Source: Lachnospiraceae bacterium
Lineage (GTDB): Bacteria > Bacillota > Clostridia > Lachnospirales > Lachnospiraceae
Length of the DNA stretch: 64,000 bases
NCBI GenBank assembly: GCA_022791755.1
Contig: JAAVZR010000021.1
Span: 1 to 64,000 of the forward strand
Direction: 5' to 3'
Shown here: piece after piece, positions 43,915-52,886 of the stretch
Position numbering within the stretch: position 1 is the stretch's first letter
How the letters are laid out: each line of letters starts with the position of its first letter
Program-made: the position numbers and the translations under genes
Notes under the pieces: generated by a model
What the model was told of the DNA's origin: nothing
Databases searched by the model: none
What the model saw: only the letters and a program-made list of their open reading frames with translations

Positions 43915-46107
43915 TCAGGAAACAGCCGAAAAGTGATAAAGCTTTCCTGTATAATCTCCCGCCATCGGAGCTGCCAGGATTCCTCCCTTCATCAGAAGCC
44001 TTCCGCTGTATTGCCTGCCAGTCTCCTCAAGAACATAGCAGGTATCCTCCGCAAGTCCCGCCAGACGGATGCGACGACTGTGAAAATTCGCCCTGGCTCT
44101 TACCTGAATATATGTGACCAGAGCCTCCCTGCGGTCCTTCGATACCACCATATAGCAATCATATTCATGGTTTTCCCTGGCAGAAGCCAGACGATAGTAA
44201 TCTCCCTCCCGTACCAGAGACTGATATTTATGATAGAGTTCGATCTGTTGTCGCATCTGGCCTCGCTCCTCCCCGGAAAGTCTCATGATATCCAGTTCAT
44301 AGCCGAAGGTCCCGCCCAACGCCACATATCCTCTGGTCTCAAAAGGTGTCACCCGCCCCACGATGTGATTGGGACAGATGCTCACATGGGCTCCGATGGT
44401 GCTCAGGGGATATAAAAGCGCCGTGCCCTCCTGGATCGCCAGGCGTTCCATGGCATCGGTGTCGTCAGAACACCAGATCTGAGGGCTGTAATACAGCATT
44501 CCCGGGTCAAAGCGGCCGCCGCCGCTGGTGCAGTTCTCCAAAAGCAGTTCCGGAAACTCCCTGAGCAAACGGCTCTGCAGCTCGTACACTCCCAGCACAT
44601 AGCGGTGATACAGTTCTCCCTGGCAGGCGCTGTCCAAACAGGCGCTCCCCACCTCCGTCATCTGACGGTTCATGTCCCATTTTACATAGGAAATATCCGC
44701 ACTGCGCAGCACTCTGGCCACAGACTCGCTCACATAGTCCACCACCTCCGGTCTGGACAGATCCAGTATGTACTGGCTGCGGCTCAGAGTTCCCTCCCTT
44801 CCCGGCACATGGACAGCCCAGTCCGGGTGACTCCGGTACAGATCGGAATCCGGACTCACCATCTCCGGCTCCAGCCAGATGCCGAACCGCATCCCCATCT
44901 CCTTCAGCCTCCGGGACAGATATGCCAGTCCTCCCGGCAGCTTTTTCTCATTGACAGACCAGTCGCCCAGAGAACAGGTGTCATCATTTCTTCTGCCAAA
45001 CCATCCGTCGTCCATGACCAGCATTTCCACGCCGTCCTTCGCCGCCTCCGAGGCGATCTCCAAAAGGCGCTCCGTATCAAAATCAAAGTAGGTGGCCTCC
45101 CAGTTATTGATCAGAACCGGCCGTTTCTCATGAAGCCACCGGCTGCGGATCAGATGATTCCGGTACAGATCATGAAAGGTCCGCGTCATCTGCCCCAGCC
45201 CGCTGTCCGAATAGACGCAGACCACCTCCGGAGCAGTGAAAGAAGCGCCCGGTTCCAAAACCCACTCAAAGCCGTCCGGATGGATCCCCATGGTCATGCG
45301 CACCGTATCAAACTGGCTTAGCTCCACGTCCGCCTTGAAATTGCCCGAATAGACAAAATTCATGGCATAGACCTCTCCGGTCGTCTCCGTGATATTTTCT
45401 GTCACCAACGCTATAAATGGATGTTCCTGATGGCTGGATATCCCTCTGGTAGTTCCCACACCCTGGTAGCCCCGGCTTACCTTCTGATATCCCATATGAC
45501 GCTCTCTGGCCCAGGAGCCGGTCAGCGTCAGCATCTGAAACTCATTGTTATCCATATCCAGGCACGCAGACAGTACCTTCTCCAAGTAAAGCCTCTCCCC
45601 GCCCTCATTTACCAGCTCCACACTCCTGATCAGAGCATCGCTGTCCTCAAAAATACTGTAGCGCAGGATAACCTTCAGCTTCAGACAGTCATCCCGGCAG
45701 ACGATCTCCAGCGTCTGCGCCGACCCGGCCTCTCCGGCAAAGGTGGAGGGAAGCCCCGGCAGCTCCGGTTTCCCATCCAGGATCCGATAGCCGTCAAAAA
45801 CAAGCTCACAGGCCCGGGCTCCTCCTTCCGTGCGCACCCGCAGACAGCTGTCCCGATAATCTCCCACGCCCCAGGTGGAATACTCATAGAAAAAAGAGTC
45901 CGCAAAGGCCGCCTTTTCCCGGATGTTCCGGGACGGCGGCTCAGGCCTCTCGTCGGTGCGCAGCAGATAGCCGCATCCGCAATCCTCCATCCTGGCTCCA
46001 TAGTAGGCATGGCCCACGTATTTTCCGTCTGCGATCCCGATCATGTACGACGTATTCTCTGTCATCAGGCAAAACACGGACCGTTCTTCATCAAAGTAAA
46101 CAGACAT
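43915..46107 (-). CDS. GH36 alpha-galactosidase
   Basis: The 730-residue cytoplasmic enzyme (no signal peptide) hydrolyses alpha-galactosides such as melibiose and raffinose. It has the N-terminal beta-sandwich (about 1-320), the TIM barrel with MDDGWFGRRNDDTCSLGDW near 365, nucleophile Asp in YVKWDMNRQM near 477, and the acid/base region NCTSGGGRFDPGML and IWCSDDTDAMERL near 545. Length is typical of clostridial GH36 (about 730). GAGGAG lies 7 nt before ATG. It forms its own transcription unit with a terminator; no sugar transporter adjoins it. Confidence 0.95.
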   Translation of the reverse strand: MSVYFDEERSVFCLMTENTSYMIGIADGKYVGHAYYGARMEDCGCGYLLRTDERPEPPSRNIREKAAFADSFFYEYSTWGVGDYRDSCLRVRTEGGARACELVFDGYRILDGKPELPGLPSTFAGEAGSAQTLEIVCRDDCLKLKVILRYSIFEDSDALIRSVELVNEGGERLYLEKVLSACLDMDNNEFQMLTLTGSWARERHMGYQKVSRGYQGVGTTRGISSHQEHPFIALVTENITETTGEVYAMNFVYSGNFKADVELSQFDTVRMTMGIHPDGFEWVLEPGASFTAPEVVCVYSDSGLGQMTRTFHDLYRNHLIRSRWLHEKRPVLINNWEATYFDFDTERLLEIASEAAKDGVEMLVMDDGWFGRRNDDTCSLGDWSVNEKKLPGGLAYLSRRLKEMGMRFGIWLEPEMVSPDSDLYRSHPDWAVHVPGREGTLSRSQYILDLSRPEVVDYVSESVARVLRSADISYVKWDMNRQMTEVGSACLDSACQGELYHRYVLGVYELQSRLLREFPELLLENCTSGGGRFDPGMLYYSPQIWCSDDTDAMERLAIQEGTALLYPLSTIGAHVSICPNHIVGRVTPFETRGYVALGGTFGYELDIMRLSGEERGQMRQQIELYHKYQSLVREGDYYRLASARENHEYDCYMVVSKDRREALVTYIQVRARANFHSRRIRLAGLAEDTCYVLEETGRQYSGRLLMKGGILAAPMAGDYTGKLYHFSAVS

Positions 46108-46144
46108 AGCTATTCTCCTCTCCTATATTCCTGCACGATCATCA

Positions 46145-46204
46145 CCCTCAGCGGACAAGGGGACATATGGCACTTGGGGCGTGTGTCCCTTTGTCCACTG
46201 AGGG
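46145..46204. repeat. 21-bp-arm inverted repeat (GGACAAGGGGACA type)
   Basis: The arms 46145-46165 (CCCTCAGCGGACAAGGGGACA read in parts CCCTCAG, GGACAA, GGGACA) and 46184-46204 pair with two mismatches around an 18-nt loop. It lies 38 bp upstream of the alpha-galactosidase start, in its leader or promoter region, without a T tract. Similar TGTCCC/GGGACA-rich intergenic repeats are dispersed in many clostridial genomes as I recall. The following 46205-46472 is GC-rich, with GCCGGCC-type small inverted repeats and no gene. Confidence 0.7.
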
Positions 46205-46472
46205 CAGTACGGATTGTATCACAGGACGGACGGCCTGTCCAGCATCATTTTATTAATTCTCGACTTGCCCCTGATCCCTCCCCATGACACGGTATCCGGC
46301 GCCGGCAACGGCCTCATGCGGATGACGCGCCTGTCTGAGTACAGAGCACAAGCCTGCGCCATCCGCATGGATTTTGGCAGCATTCATTCCCCTGTGGAAC
46401 CTCGGTCTGTGAAACCGGCCGGCCGCCGCTTTCGCAGACCTGCCGGCCCGGCATACCCCCGCACGCCTCCCT

Positions 46473-46736
46473 TCAGAACCCTTCGCACTTCTGCAAAATC
46501 TCCTCCACCTTCACCTCCACCAGAATGATATCATTACCGATCTGCCGGACACAGCGAAAAGGAATCACATACTCCGTGTCCCGTCCGAAAATCCCGCAGA
46601 TATGGCCCGGCCCAGGCACGATAAACGCGATAATATTGCCTCCCGGAAACTCAAACACCACATCGCTGACAAAACCCAGCCGGCGGCAGTCACAGGCATT
46701 GATCACTTCCTTATCCTTCAAATCATACAGACGCAT
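46473..46736 (-). CDS. YlmC/YmxH-family PRC-barrel protein
   Basis: The 87-residue protein starts MRLYDLKDKEVINACDCRRL at 46736, with GGAGG 7 nt upstream; the longer frame to 46799 has no ribosome site. It is a single PRC-barrel domain (GFVSDVVFEFPGGNIIAFIV, IPFRCVRQIGNDIILVEV). The family is conserved in spore-forming Firmicutes and is annotated as sporulation protein YlmC/YmxH; its molecular job is unknown. It is a stand-alone gene. Confidence 0.88.
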   Translation of the reverse strand: MRLYDLKDKEVINACDCRRLGFVSDVVFEFPGGNIIAFIVPGPGHICGIFGRDTEYVIPFRCVRQIGNDIILVEVKVEEILQKCEGF

Positions 46737-46811
46737 AGATATCCTCCGACGAAAACCCTCTTCTGATATTATATGCTTCATCCTAGAAGAGGTGAGCACG
46801 GATTTTCCTCT

Positions 46812-48725
46812 CTACGCCGTCGCCTCCTCAAACTGCGAATTGTACAGCTGTGCATAAAATCCGCCCTTTGAAAGCAGCTCTTCATGATTTCCCTGCTCCA
46901 CGATATCTCCGTCCTTCATCACCAGAATCAGATCCGCGTCCTTGATCGTGGACAGGCGATGGGCGATCACGAAACTGGTACGCCCCCTCATCAGATTGTT
47001 CATGGCCTTCTGGATCCGCTGCTCCGTGCGGGTATCCACCGAGCTGGTGGCCTCGTCAAGAATCAGCACCTTATTATCCGCCAGAATGGCCCGGGCAATC
47101 GTTAAGAGCTGTTTCTGCCCCTGGGAGACATTGCTGGCCTCCTCATTGAGTTCCATCTGATACCCGCCGGGCAGCGTCTGGATAAACCGATGGGCGTGAG
47201 CCGCCTTCGCCGCCTGGATCACCTCCTCGTCGGTGGCATCCTGCCTTCCGTAGCGGATATTTTCCATGATCGTTCCCTTGAAGAGCCAGGTATCCTGTAA
47301 GACCATGCCAAAGGCCTCCCTTAATTCGCTACGGTCAAACTCCCGGATATCATAGCCGTCGATGCGGATGCTGCCTTCGTTAACGTCATAAAAACGCATC
47401 AGAAGCTTCACCATGGTCGTTTTTCCTGCTCCGGTAGGTCCTACGATGGCCACGGTCTGACCCGGCTGTACCACGGCGCTGAAGTCCCCGATGATGGTCT
47501 TATCCGGGTGATAGCCAAAGCGCACATGGTCAAATGTCACCTGTCCCTGCAGATCCTCTATGGTCACCGGACGGGTCTGTTCCACCCTCTCGCCGCCGTC
47601 CCCTGTCCCTATCTCTGTCAGCACCGCATGATTGACTGCTTTCTGATCCTCCTCTTCCTCCTCCAGGAACTCAAAGACCCTCTCCGCAGCTGCCGCCATG
47701 GACTGCATCATATTGGTCACCTGAGCGATCTGGATGATAGGCTGGGTGAAGTTCCGGACATACTGGATAAACGCCTGAATACTGCCCACCGTAATTCTTC
47801 CTCTGATGGCCAGAAGGCTTCCGGATACCGCGACGCCCACATAGCCCAGATTCCCCACAAACTGCATGATCGGGTGCATCATGCCGGAGAGAAACTGCGA
47901 CTTCCAGGCCGACTGATACAGCATTTCATTATCTCTGTTAAATTCTTTTAAGACCTGTTCCTCCCGGTTAAAAGCCTTCACCACGTTCAGTCCGCCGTAG
48001 ACCTCCTCCACCTGTCCGTTCACATGGCCAAGATATTCCTGCTGGCTGCGGAAGAATTTCTGTGATTTCTTCATGACCACCATGATAAGGAGAGAGGAGA
48101 CGGGCAGAATCACCAGGGCAATCAGCGTCATCAGAGGACTGATCGACAGCATCATGATCAGCACGCCCACCATGGTCGTCACCGACGTAATCAGCGTGGT
48201 GATGCTCTGATTCAGGCTCTGGCCCAGGGTATCCACATCGTTGGTGATGCGGGACAGCACTTCTCCGTTGGTGCGGGACTCAAAATAATTCATCGGCATA
48301 CGGCTGATCTTCTCAGACAGCTGCCGCCGAAATTGGTAGCTGACCTTCTGAGAGACGCCGCTCATGATAAATCCCTGAATAAAGGAAAATATCGAACTCA
48401 CCGCATACATCCCCAAAAGAAGCAAAAGAATCTGCCCTACCTTCGCAAAATCGATACCGCCTACGCCCTGGACCTTGCGCGTAAGCCCCGTAAACAGTTC
48501 GTCGGTGGCCCGGCTTAAGATCTTCGGTCCCAGGATATTAAACACCGTGCTTCCCACGGCAAACACGATCACAAAAAACAGACCGATCCGGTAACTGCCG
48601 ATGACTCCGGACATTTTCTTAATGGATTTCCTGAAATCCTTCGGTTTCTCTCCCATCATGCCATGTCCCGGTCCATGTCCCATTCCCCGGCCCGGCCGTC
48701 TGGGCGCTCTTTGCGTATCACTCAT
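46812..48725 (-). CDS. ABC exporter half-transporter, canonical-site partner
   Basis: The 637-residue protein has a Gly/His/Met-rich start (RGMGHGPGHGMMGEKPKD), six membrane helices (about 40-330) and a nucleotide-binding domain with Walker A GPTGAGKTT near 430, signature NVSQGQKQLL and Walker B VLILDEATSSVD with a normal catalytic Glu. It pairs with the product of the upstream gene as a heterodimeric multidrug-type exporter (BmrCD/EfrCD-like). The genes overlap by 8 nt. A MarR regulator gene heads the operon. The His/Met-rich N-terminus could bind metal, but this is speculation. Confidence 0.92.
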   Translation of the reverse strand: MSDTQRAPRRPGRGMGHGPGHGMMGEKPKDFRKSIKKMSGVIGSYRIGLFFVIVFAVGSTVFNILGPKILSRATDELFTGLTRKVQGVGGIDFAKVGQILLLLLGMYAVSSIFSFIQGFIMSGVSQKVSYQFRRQLSEKISRMPMNYFESRTNGEVLSRITNDVDTLGQSLNQSITTLITSVTTMVGVLIMMLSISPLMTLIALVILPVSSLLIMVVMKKSQKFFRSQQEYLGHVNGQVEEVYGGLNVVKAFNREEQVLKEFNRDNEMLYQSAWKSQFLSGMMHPIMQFVGNLGYVGVAVSGSLLAIRGRITVGSIQAFIQYVRNFTQPIIQIAQVTNMMQSMAAAAERVFEFLEEEEEDQKAVNHAVLTEIGTGDGGERVEQTRPVTIEDLQGQVTFDHVRFGYHPDKTIIGDFSAVVQPGQTVAIVGPTGAGKTTMVKLLMRFYDVNEGSIRIDGYDIREFDRSELREAFGMVLQDTWLFKGTIMENIRYGRQDATDEEVIQAAKAAHAHRFIQTLPGGYQMELNEEASNVSQGQKQLLTIARAILADNKVLILDEATSSVDTRTEQRIQKAMNNLMRGRTSFVIAHRLSTIKDADLILVMKDGDIVEQGNHEELLSKGGFYAQLYNSQFEEATA

Positions 48726-50949
48726 TGCCGCTTCCTCCTTTCTGTGCGTCCATTGCGGAATTTTTCAGTTCTTCCTCGGACAGCTGCGATTTCGCGATCT
48801 CCTGATATGCTCCACAGCTTCTCAAAAGCTCTTCATGGGTGCCGATGCCGGCGATTCTTCCGTCGTCCAGAACGATGATCTGATCCGCATGAAGTATGGT
48901 GCTGATTCGCTGCGCCACGATAATGACCGCGGCATCCGCCGTCCGTGCCGCCAGCGCCCTTCTGAGCGTCACATCCGTCTTATAGTCGAGAGCCGAGAAG
49001 CTGTCGTCAAACAGATACACTCTGGGATCTTTCGCAATGGCCCTGGCAATGGACAGACGCTGTTTCTGTCCGCCGGACACATTGGTGCCTCCCTGAGCGA
49101 TCGGGCTCTCATAGCCTTCCGGCTTTCCCTCGATAAATTCCACAGCCTGAGCGATTCCGGCCGCCTCCTTCATCTCTTCGTCCGTGATCTCTTCTCCGCC
49201 GAATTTCAGGTTTGATTCTATGGTTCCGGAGAAAAGCACTCCCTTCTGAGGCACATAGCCCAGCAGCTCGCGCAGCTCCTTCTGGGGAATCTTGCGGATA
49301 TCCACACCGTCTATCGTGATGCTGCCCTTTGTCACATCATAGAACCGGGGAATCAGATTTAAAAGCGTGGATTTGCCGCAGCCGGTACTGCCGATGATGG
49401 CCGTGGTCTTTCCGGGACTGGCACAGAAGGCGATCTCTTCCAGGGCATTCTCATCTGCCCCGGGATAACGAAAGCTCACATCGTGAAACATCACCTCACC
49501 CTTCCAGTCCTCTTTCTTCCTCCTCACCTGCTCTCCGGGGACCGCGTCTTCTATCACCGGCTCCGTATCAAGAATCTCGTCGATACGCCTGGCCGCCACA
49601 CCGGCCCGGGGCAACATGATGGATACCATGGTCAGCATCAGGAAAGAGCTGACGATCTGCATCGTGTATGTGATAAAGGCTATCATATCGCCGACCTGCA
49701 GATTTCCCATATCAATCCTCTGGGCTCCCACCCAGACGATCAGCACCGTGATTCCGTTCATAATCAGCATCATCACCGGATTCATAAAGGTCATGACCCG
49801 GTTTGTAAAAAGCTGTGTATCATACAGATCCCGGTTCGCCTTATCAAAACGCTTTTCCTCATACTTCTCCCTGCTGAAAGCCCGGATTACCGGAAGACCT
49901 GTCAGGATCTCCCTGGCCACCAGGTTCAGCCGGTCCACCAGCTCCTGCATCTTGCGGAATTTCGGCATGGCCACCTTCATCAGAATCAGTACCAGAGACA
50001 CCACGGCTCCCACCGCCACGCCGATGATCCAGCCCATACCCGTCTTTGTGTTCATTACCTTCAAAATCCCGCCGATTCCCAGGATAGGAGCATAGGCCAC
50101 CATACGCAACAGCATGACAGATACCATCTGTACCTGCTGGATATCATTGGTACTGCGGGTAATTAAAGACGCGGTGGAAAAACGATCCAGCTCCGCATGG
50201 GAGAAGGATACCACCCGGCCGAAAACCCGCTGCCGCAGACGCATTCCAACGCCTGCCGCTGTCCGGGCCGACAGATAGCCGATCAGAATAGCCGTACCCA
50301 TAATCAAAATCGAGATCCCCAGCATGGCGGCTCCGGTCTTCATCAGATAGGAGGTCTGGAGCTTTCCCAGATCCATACCGATGGCCTCATACTCTCCCCG
50401 GACATACAAAACCGCCCGCTGAGAGATCAGGCTGTCTGTCAGATCTCCCATCTGCTCCCGTACCGGCCGGCGAAGTTCCTCTATCATCTCATCTGGCAGG
50501 CTCTCCACCGTTTTCATGGCTTCGTCCATATCGGCCGCCGCCGAAGTAATCAGTATCATGGGAAACGAAAATCCTTCCTCCAGCCGCAAAAGCGTCTCCT
50601 CATCTTTCGTATCCAGAAGATACAGAGCCCCCTCGCGCAGGGCCGGATAGGTTTTGCAGTATTTTTCGTATTCCTTCTTTTCCAGAGTATCCTCACTGAG
50701 GCGGCGGTAGCAGGCTTTTGTCAGCTCCCGCTCCTCCTCTGTCATTAAAAACATCAGTTTCTCCAGCTCCGCCTCCCGGATCGCCTCCGGCACCGCCCGT
50801 TCGATTCCGCCCTGCTGGATTCCCACATCCACAATGACGGAGGTATAGTTGGGCAGCGCCAGATCTCCATACGCCTGCACAATTAACAGCAGTATGATGG
50901 CAGCCACCGATGCCTTTGATTCACGCAGATATTTCAGTATTCTCAGCAT
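48718..50949 (-). CDS. ABC exporter half-transporter with extracellular insertion and degenerate ATP site
   Basis: The 743-residue protein has membrane helix 1 (about 15-35) followed by an insertion of roughly 150 residues (about 45-195, acidic and helical) before helix 2. The rest is a usual six-helix core. The nucleotide-binding domain has Walker A GSTGCGKSTLLN near 535, signature NVSGGQKQRLSIARA and Walker B VYLFDDSFSALD, where Asp replaces the catalytic Glu. Degenerate sites of this kind mark one partner of heterodimeric exporters such as BmrC/BmrD, which also have an extracellular domain between the first helices. It starts 2 nt after the MarR gene stop. Confidence 0.92.
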   Translation of the reverse strand: MLRILKYLRESKASVAAIILLLIVQAYGDLALPNYTSVIVDVGIQQGGIERAVPEAIREAELEKLMFLMTEEERELTKACYRRLSEDTLEKKEYEKYCKTYPALREGALYLLDTKDEETLLRLEEGFSFPMILITSAAADMDEAMKTVESLPDEMIEELRRPVREQMGDLTDSLISQRAVLYVRGEYEAIGMDLGKLQTSYLMKTGAAMLGISILIMGTAILIGYLSARTAAGVGMRLRQRVFGRVVSFSHAELDRFSTASLITRSTNDIQQVQMVSVMLLRMVAYAPILGIGGILKVMNTKTGMGWIIGVAVGAVVSLVLILMKVAMPKFRKMQELVDRLNLVAREILTGLPVIRAFSREKYEEKRFDKANRDLYDTQLFTNRVMTFMNPVMMLIMNGITVLIVWVGAQRIDMGNLQVGDMIAFITYTMQIVSSFLMLTMVSIMLPRAGVAARRIDEILDTEPVIEDAVPGEQVRRKKEDWKGEVMFHDVSFRYPGADENALEEIAFCASPGKTTAIIGSTGCGKSTLLNLIPRFYDVTKGSITIDGVDIRKIPQKELRELLGYVPQKGVLFSGTIESNLKFGGEEITDEEMKEAAGIAQAVEFIEGKPEGYESPIAQGGTNVSGGQKQRLSIARAIAKDPRVYLFDDSFSALDYKTDVTLRRALAARTADAAVIIVAQRISTILHADQIIVLDDGRIAGIGTHEELLRSCGAYQEIAKSQLSEEELKNSAMDAQKGGSGNE

Positions 50950-50951
50950 CT

Positions 50952-51446
50952 TTATTCTCCTTCCTTTCGATCCTTCTTCCCACAGGCCTTACGCCTCTCT
51001 TCCTCCCTCTCGCCTACGCTCTGGATCACATCCATCAGACGATTCAGATGTGACATCAGCTCTCTGAGCCTATCCTCTCCCATCTCCTCCACCACCTCGG
51101 CAAACAGACGTTTCATCTGCTCCTTTCCCTCTTCCATGATCCGATGAGCTTCCTTCGTCAGACATATGCAGGCGTTGCGGCGGTCACGTGTGTCGGTCCG
51201 GCGTTCCAGGAACCCCTTTCCCTCCAGATTTCTCAGAGTGCGCGACAGCCCCTGGGGCGATGCGTCCACCAGCTTTGCCAGCTTTGCCGCCTGGATCCCT
51301 TCCCCCGGATGTTTCTCCTCATAGCGCTCTAAGGATGCCAGAACCCAGAACTCGCCGCGGGACACTTCCATAAAGTGACCCAGATTCATCTTGCCAAACC
51401 GGTGCATCGTATGGGCAAACTCCCTTTCAATCTCCCTTAGTTCCAT
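50952..51446 (-). CDS. MarR-family repressor of the ABC exporter operon
   Basis: The 164-residue winged-helix protein starts MELREIEREFAHTMHRFGKM at 51446, with GGAG 5 nt upstream; an ATG at 51491 overlaps the operator and lacks a ribosome site. The DNA-binding helix region is GIQAAKLAKLVDASPQGLSR and the wing FLERRTDTRDRRNA. It is first in the operon with the two exporter subunits. A palindrome GGTTAA-CTT-TTAACC overlaps its promoter, so it probably represses itself and the exporter until a drug or toxic compound binds. Confidence 0.9.
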   Translation of the reverse strand: MELREIEREFAHTMHRFGKMNLGHFMEVSRGEFWVLASLERYEEKHPGEGIQAAKLAKLVDASPQGLSRTLRNLEGKGFLERRTDTRDRRNACICLTKEAHRIMEEGKEQMKRLFAEVVEEMGEDRLRELMSHLNRLMDVIQSVGEREEERRKACGKKDRKEGE

Positions 51447-51477
51447 ACCTTCTCCTTTTTCTTTTCTAAGCAAGAGC

Positions 51478-51506
51478 ATTATATTTAACAAGGTTAACTT
51501 TTAACC
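51478..51506 (-). promoter_or_regulatory. promoter and MarR-type operator
   Basis: A -10 TATAAT on the minus strand (51478-51483) is preceded, about 17 bp upstream, by a poor -35 that is part of the perfect palindrome GGTTAA (51492-51497) CTT TTAACC (51501-51506). A third TTAAC lies at 51485-51489. Overlap of operator and -35 fits steric repression by the MarR protein encoded 30 bp away. Confidence 0.65.
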
Positions 51507-51777
51507 ATGTGCACTATTCTAGCATCCCCACCCTGCATTGTCAAGGGAGTTCTCAAAAAAAACACAAAAGGACCGCCCTGCATCCACAGACGCTCCTCTA
51601 TGCCGCCATCCTCTTTTCCTCGGTTCAAAACAAAATTTATTTTATATTGTACTGTCTAATCTGCCCCTTCACAATCGGATTTTTCCATATTCCGTTTTAG
51701 CACATGGCGATATTTTCCCAACTGTCTGCTGCTTTTATCGGGCAAAGATGAGCGTTAGTCCCATGTTAGTCATTGCA

Positions 51778-51802
51778 GAAAAACCGCCCGAAACCCGGAC
51801 GG
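51778..51802 (-). terminator. second terminator-like hairpin downstream of tRNA-Thr
   Basis: CCG-C-CCG (51784-51790) pairs with CGG-A-CGG (51796-51802) with one mismatch, and the minus strand continues GGTTTTTC. It is tandem to the stronger hairpin at 51825-51849. The remaining AT-rich sequence from 51507 to 51777 shows no gene or clear site. Confidence 0.4.
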
Positions 51803-51824
51803 CTTTTCTTGTTCATAGAAAGAT

Positions 51825-51849
51825 AAAAACCCCTGATAAACTCAGGGGT
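51825..51849 (-). terminator. terminator of tRNA-Thr
   Basis: Perfect 8-bp stem ACCCCTGA (51829-51836)/TCAGGGGT (51842-51849) with a 5-nt loop, followed on the minus strand by TTTTATC. It lies 10 bp after the tRNA 3' end. Confidence 0.8.
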
Positions 51850-51859
51850 TCTCTCACGA

Positions 51860-51931
51860 GCTGACGAGCAGATTCGAACTGCCGACCTCCTCATTACCAA
51901 TGAGGTGCGCTACCAACTGTGCCACGTCAGC
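51860..51931 (-). tRNA. tRNA-Thr (anticodon GGT)
   Basis: The 72-nt cloverleaf has acceptor stem GCTGACG/CGTCAGC, D arm GCACAGTTGGTAGCGC, anticodon stem CCTCA/TGAGG enclosing loop TTGGTAA with anticodon GGT, and T arm GGCAG-TTCGAAT-CTGCT. It reads ACC and ACU codons. No 3' CCA is encoded. A consensus promoter lies 40 bp upstream and a terminator 10 bp downstream, so it is a single tRNA unit. Confidence 0.97.
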
Positions 51932-51970
51932 GTCTCTCATCGCCGGTACATCTCATCACCAGCACGATAT

Positions 51971-51999
51971 ACTATACACGAAAGATCGAACCTTGTCAA
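51971..51999 (-). promoter_or_regulatory. consensus promoter of tRNA-Thr
   Basis: -35 TTGACA (51994-51999), 17-bp spacer and -10 TATAGT (51971-51976) on the minus strand. It is divergent from the aroE promoter about 50 bp away. Confidence 0.85.
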
Positions 52000-52047
52000 C
52001 TGATTTTTATATTTTTCCAAAAAAATTTGCGGGCCGCATTTTTTCTC

Positions 52048-52076
52048 TTGAATCCCTCCGCAGCAGCCTTTATACT
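52048..52076 (+). promoter_or_regulatory. promoter of aroE-aroA
   Basis: -35 TTGAAT (52048-52053), 17-bp spacer and -10 TATACT (52071-52076) on the plus strand, 51 bp upstream of the aroE start. Confidence 0.75.
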
Positions 52077-52127
52077 GATAGGGAACTGTTACTTTAATAA
52101 AAATGACCATACATAAGGAGACGACCC

Positions 52128-52886
52128 ATGGAATATGGACTGATCGGAGAAAAGCTGGGGCACAGCTACTCCAAAATCATACATGAAAAGCTGGCTTCCT
52201 ATCGTTATGACCTGACTCCCCTTTCCAGAGAGGAGCTGGCCTCCTTTATGAAAGCCAGAGATTTTAAAGGCATCAACGTCACTATTCCATATAAAAAGGA
52301 AGTCATCCCCTGGCTGGATGACATGGACTGCCATGCCCGGTCCATCGGCGCAGTTAATACCATCGTTAACCGCCACGGCCGCCTCTGCGGCTACAATACG
52401 GACTGTCCCGGTTTTCTGTATATGATGCGCCGGGCCGGAATCCAGGCACAGAATAAAAAGGTACTGGTGCTGGGGACCGGCGGAGCCTCCCTGGCTGTCC
52501 TGGCTGCCCTTGAGCAGGAAAAAGCTGGTTCCGTCATCCGCGTCAGCCGGACGGCCAGAGAAGGAACCGTTACCTATGAAGAATGCGGCCGGCTGCACCG
52601 GGATGCCAGGATTATCATTAATACCACACCTGTGGGCATGTTTCCGGATACCGCCGCCAGCCCTCTGGACCTGGCGCCATACCGGGACTGTGAAGCGGTT
52701 CTCGATCTCATCTATAATCCGGCCCGCACCCGGCTCACGATCCAGGCCGAAAGCCTCGGCATGAAGACTGCCACCGGCCTGTCCATGCTGGTAGCCCAGG
52801 CCAAATACGCCTGCGACCTCTTTCTGGACACCCCGTCAGACGACAGCCTGATCGACACCATCACAAAGGAGCTGACCCATGAATGA
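52128..52886 (+). CDS. aroE: shikimate dehydrogenase
   Basis: The 252-residue enzyme reduces 3-dehydroshikimate with NADPH. Substrate-binding motifs are GEKLGHSYSKIIHEKL and INVTIPYKKEVIPWLD (catalytic Lys near 65), with AVNTIVNRHG, NTDCPGF and the nucleotide-binding VLGTGGASLAVLAAL. It is somewhat shorter than the typical 270-290. AAGGAG stands 7 nt before ATG. It overlaps aroA by 8 nt on one transcript from the promoter at 52048; the other aro genes are not in the window. Confidence 0.93.
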   Translation: MEYGLIGEKLGHSYSKIIHEKLASYRYDLTPLSREELASFMKARDFKGINVTIPYKKEVIPWLDDMDCHARSIGAVNTIVNRHGRLCGYNTDCPGFLYMMRRAGIQAQNKKVLVLGTGGASLAVLAALEQEKAGSVIRVSRTAREGTVTYEECGRLHRDARIIINTTPVGMFPDTAASPLDLAPYRDCEAVLDLIYNPARTRLTIQAESLGMKTATGLSMLVAQAKYACDLFLDTPSDDSLIDTITKELTHE

